From: Chelonoidis abingdonii
Taxonomy: Eukaryota > Chordata > Testudines > Testudinidae
Reading direction: 5' to 3'
Length of the DNA: 64,000 bases
Assembly (NCBI RefSeq): GCF_003597395.2
Contig: NC_133771.1
Location: 135,838,889-135,902,888 of the forward strand
Below are positions 60,401-64,000 of the stretch, piece after piece. The position numbers and the translations under genes were made by a program. Each line of letters opens with the position of its first letter. Position 1 is the stretch's first letter. Below the pieces are notes generated by a model that saw nothing but the letters and a program-made list of their open reading frames with translations, had not been told where the DNA came from and did not search any database.

Positions 60401-62361
60401 GCCCTTGGATAAGTGGACAAAGAATTTCCAACTACAGAATGCCTTACTATATGGGATGAGAGAGCCTCAGCCTAACCATGTTCACCACCTATTCAAGAAG
60501 GTGTTTCCCCATTATCAGCATGCTCTTCCACCTCCCACACTACGTGAAAGGGGGAATAAGGGGAAAGCAAGACTTGCCAGAAGAGAGGAAGGAAGAAGAG
60601 GGTGGAGAAGGAATGAGAAAGTGAGGAAACAGAAAGACTGTCACTGAGCATGCTTTAAGCTACACTTCATGTTGCCCCACACTTGGGCCCTGATCTTGCA
60701 CTCAGTGAAGTCAATGACAAAGGTGCCAGTCAATGCAGCATTAGAACCTTAGGTACCTCAGTGACAGGAATCTTAGAAATACAACAGATTAGGTAGATTA
60801 TTGCCCTGATCTATTTAGAGAGATAGGTGTAGACTACCAGAAAAGCTTAGAAAAACAGAAAAAATAGAACAATGTGGAAAACAAATGCCATAAACACATA
60901 TCAGCTGTGCTTGAATTGATCTTTTCAAAGGCATAGGGCCCAGTCTATCAGTAATAAGCAAATACACCTGTTGAATTTGAAAAAAATATTTTCTTCCAGA
61001 TTTTTCAATTTATTACACAGTAGGACCATGTTCAAACATACTCAATGGAGCACAAATCCTCATCCCACCCACAACATCATGCTCATGGTTGACTGAGGAC
61101 ATAGCATTGTCTGATGGGTGTTATTAGTCCATATCTCCTGGTGCTCCCTCTTTGCCAGATGACGGTGCTACACAAATGGACTTATCTGAACATGCCCCAA
61201 CACTGTGTCTGACACAGTAGTTTCACTACTTTTTCTAACACATTTGGTGTCTAGATGTATAAGCTACAATACAGTATTTATGTCATTTACTGTACATTAT
61301 AGTCCAGGACACTGCTCAAGAATATTTTTCATCATGCAATTAAATAGTTGTTTTACATAGTATCCTTGATTTTTAAAATTAAAATGCATTATAAATAAAT
61401 ATAGTATGCATTTTTTATCATGTTTGTTTGCATATTTGTTTGCATAATCAACAAAATCTGGTATTAGGTTTCTATATCACACTCAAGAGCATATTTCATG
61501 TAAGAAAGAAAATAAATGCCCATAATAATTTCAGTTCACATAGCTTTCAGGAGTCATATATTGAATCTTTTACCAAATTTAATCATTCAATACTTTGGAA
61601 GGGACAGTAAATAGGTCATTACACAGCAGGAAATGGAAACCAACCTCAATTGTTGCCTTTATGGCCCTTTTGGCTTTCAAAATTTATATATTTCCTAAAG
61701 GCAAGACCAAAACAAAACGATCGAGACATTCCTCTCACACTCTTCTACTTCCAACACAAGGAACCAAATTCATCATTTGGGTAACTCCACTGAACCAGGG
61801 ATGAATCTGGCCCAACAAGTCCATCAGAAAAACAAGAGAATTTCAAAGAAAGAGACTGCACCTCAGGGACAGTGTTTTCCTGGCCCTGTGCCCTTTCCAG
61901 AGCTTCAAATAGAACAGCAAGTGTTTCCATTCAAGAAGAGAGATTGCAAATGGAAGGACTTTCCATCTGTGTTTTTTTAAGCTGAAGGACTTTGATAGTA
62001 CAACATCAAGTTATGAGTCTTTTTTCCTCCCTCACTCCACCAGAGTAATGTTCACTGTTTTCTCAACTTCCAAAAGTATTTCTGCATAGTCAGTGTGTAG
62101 CGAGAGAGATGCATCTCTCAGAGAGATGGCTAACTTTGATTTTACTTGTCAATTTGTCTCTTCTACTTATACAGTTGTAAATGAGGTCATATCTATTAAA
62201 ATAATATTCTGTCTTAAGAAATTCACAAGCAAAGAAATTTATCCAATAATTTAGATATCGATATACGAAGTGTGAACCTCATCTTCCATACACAGGTGTA
62301 TCACAGGGTGGCTGGCCCCTGTAACTGAAGCAGGTACAGCCCCCGTCTGCCAGAGCATCTG
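60401..62361. other. Unassigned flank
   Basis: Nothing recognised apart from short phrases (60685-60720 and 61778-61812, CTCCACTGAACCAGGGATGA) that may be pieces of an old dispersed repeat. Confidence 0.45.
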
Positions 62362-62369
62362 CTCCCAGT

Positions 62370-62613
62370 CAGGGCCGGCTCCAGGATTTTTGCCACCCCA
62401 AGCGGCGAAAAAAAGCAAAAGCTGTGATCGCGATTGGCGGCAGCTCCTCCGCGCTGCTTTCTTTTTCGGTGGCAATTCAGCGGCAGGTCCTTCCCTCTGA
62501 GAAGGACTGAGCGACCTGCCGCTGAATTGCAGCTGAAGAACCCAACATGCTGCCCCTTCCGCTTGGCCGCTCCAAGCACCTGCTTGCTGAGCTGGTGGCT
62601 GGAGCCGGCCCTG
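62370..62613. mobile_element. hAT MITE (GGGCCGGCTCC type), perfect 8 bp duplication
   Basis: Left end CAGGGCCGGCTCCAGGATTT; right end read inward CAGGGCCGGCTCCAGCCACC. Exact duplications CTCCCAGT at 62362-62369 and 62614-62621. The interior has an inverted GGCAATTCAGCGGCAGGTC / GACCTGCCGCTGAATTGC pair. Confidence 0.92.
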
Positions 62614-62621
62614 CTCCCAGT

Positions 62622-63056
62622 TGCCCCAGTTAAGAGGGTGGGGCTGTATCTGGGGCTATAAAGGGTTAGCAGGTGTTCCAGTGAAGGGCTGGCTGTGGGA
62701 AAGAACTGTCTGAGAGAAAATGAGCCAGAAAGAGTAAGGCAGCAGGACTGGTAAAGCCTGTGGTATATGGGCAAGCCTAGGCCTGGTCAAAACTAAAGAG
62801 CTACCCCTCAAGCGCAGGGAAGGAACCAATTACGCCCAGACCACAAATGAATTCTTGGGACAATGAATGAGAAAACAGGAGCAAAGGTCAAAGGTTAAAA
62901 ATCAGGGATTTAGAAGGGGACACTGCAGAGAGCCGGGGACATTGCTCACTAGTCCTCAAAGGTGTACAAGAAGGAGTCAGTGGACACCATCCAGTAGAAC
63001 TGGAATAGGACTGCTAGAATAGAATCCCCTGGGAGGGGAGACAGTGAAAGCCAGAG
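62622..63056. other. Unassigned sequence between two hAT copies
   Basis: No family recognised; sequence reads as unique. Confidence 0.45.
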
Positions 63057-63188
63057 CAGTGCCGGATCAGCAAACCAAAAAAAAAAAAAAAAGTGTTCGT
63101 GCCGCCCTAGGATTGGGCAGAATGCCGCCCCGTAGATTCTGCCGCCCCAGGCACAAACTTGCTCGGCTGGTGCCTGGAGCGGGCCCTG
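63057..63188. mobile_element. hAT MITE, short copy with perfect 8 bp duplication
   Basis: Right end read inward CAGGGCCCGCTCCAGGCACC; left end CAGTGCCGGATCAGCAAACC. Exact duplications AGCCAGAG at 63049-63056 and 63189-63196. An A run lies near 63077-63092. Related to 62370-62613 by its ends. Confidence 0.85.
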
Positions 63189-63196
63189 AGCCAGAG

Positions 63197-64000
63197 ATGC
63201 AAAGAGTGAGCCTTTTGATCTCAGACTTAGCTTTGGGGAAGTGTAGCAGCATCCCTGCAGGGACCTCCTGGCTCCTGCCCCTGCTGGGCTGAGAAAGTCA
63301 CACAGAGACCTTTTGGTGCAGTGCCTACCTGGTGCTTTTATTTATAGGCTGTGCTTCCACCATACAAGTAGTCCCCTTCTTGCAGTCCCCCAGCGTGAGA
63401 GAGGGGACAAGCTATCACTCTCTGCTCCCCTCACTGCCTTTCCTCTACTACAGCTTTCCTCTTTCCAGCTCTCCCCTGGCTTCCTGCCTCCGTGGCTCTT
63501 ATCCAGCCCCAGCCTGATGAGGCAGCAGCTGTTTAAGCTTCCCCAATCAGGGCCAGGCGGTCTACCCAGGTCCAATTCACCTCCGTTAATTGGAGCTTGA
63601 GTGACAGAGGGTTAGCTAAGCAGTTTTCTGCTTAGTACCCTGCCATGGGAAGGTACCCTATTCTATTCTGGATGGAGCCAGCTATTGTTATCTTAAATCC
63701 TTTGAAGCTGGGTACCCAAGAGACAGTCTTATCTGTGTGATGATTTCACCTTTCCGGGGTTCCTGAACAGCCACCTCCTTTGATTTAACTCTATGCATTC
63801 AGGCAAGCAAGAATACCAAACTGAACAGGGAGACTGAGGAACACTTAATATTCATAAAAGGTATTACAGTTTCCCAGTTTGTCACAAGGAATAACTCCAC
63901 TGAAATTAATAGAGTTATAATGGGGTAAAACCAATGTGAGAGAAGAATGAGGCCTACATTTATCTCTCTTTTTCAAGATGGGTGCAAAAACAACATTAAT
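63197..64000. other. Unassigned flank, possible LTR-like stretch
   Basis: 63315-63650 has a pyrimidine-rich middle and phrases such as GGTCTACCCAGGTCCAATTC that suggest a dispersed repeat, but I could not fix ends or a family. The 61-95 codon frames lack features. Confidence 0.35.

Overview
The window is a stretch of vertebrate nuclear DNA, most likely from a turtle. This rests on three things seen in the sequence. At least ten CR1 LINE pieces carry chelonian/archosaur-type 3' ends, with tails built on ATTCTATG-like octamers. Two families look like Penelope-like retroelements. There are also many short hAT-type and TA-flanked DNA transposons. A crocodilian is the main alternative. The sequence is AT-rich and CpG-poor except at one CpG island.

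One protein-coding exon is recognisable: the first coding exon of GALNT2 (polypeptide N-acetylgalactosaminyltransferase 2) on the minus strand at 55813-55923. It encodes 37 residues, the cytoplasmic tail and signal anchor of a Golgi type II membrane enzyme, and ends in a GTGAGT donor. It sits inside a GC-rich promoter island (about 55.3-56.4 kb) with GC boxes and an RFX X-box-like site. Everything below 55812 appears to be the very long first intron, because no exon 2 was found. Everything above about 56.4 kb is upstream flank with no gene I can support.

Layout. 0-5 kb: unique intron, a CR1 piece, a Penelope-like arm and a probable solo LTR. 4.7-8.8 kb: a nearly complete but decayed antisense CR1 split by a 0.9 kb hAT element. 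8.8-10.2 and 13.8-14.7 kb: Penelope-like copies with inverted arms. 10.8-11.3 kb: a well-preserved CR1 3' end. 15.6-17.2 kb: a disrupted CR1 holding an odd CpG-dense block. 18.7-19.9 kb: CR1 plus a TIR element. 22.8-25.6 kb: a cluster of palindromic transposons, including an empty Penelope-like hairpin with a 12 bp target duplication. 25.8-27.8 kb: a dead hAT transposase gene with a BED finger. 28.7-29.2 kb: a long unexplained palindrome. 30.2 kb: a Ty3/gypsy RNase H remnant. 34-55 kb: mostly unique intron with scattered CR1, MITE, MIR-like and L2-like pieces. 56.4-64 kb: flank with MITEs, an L2-like LINE remnant and two young hAT copies with perfect 8 bp duplications.

No gene network can be described. 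The biology here is one glycosyltransferase promoter with its first exon, and a dense record of transposon history in the intron. The most interesting structure is that three to four independent Penelope-like insertions carry head-to-head arms. All family names were assigned by recognition of motifs and ends, not by a database search.
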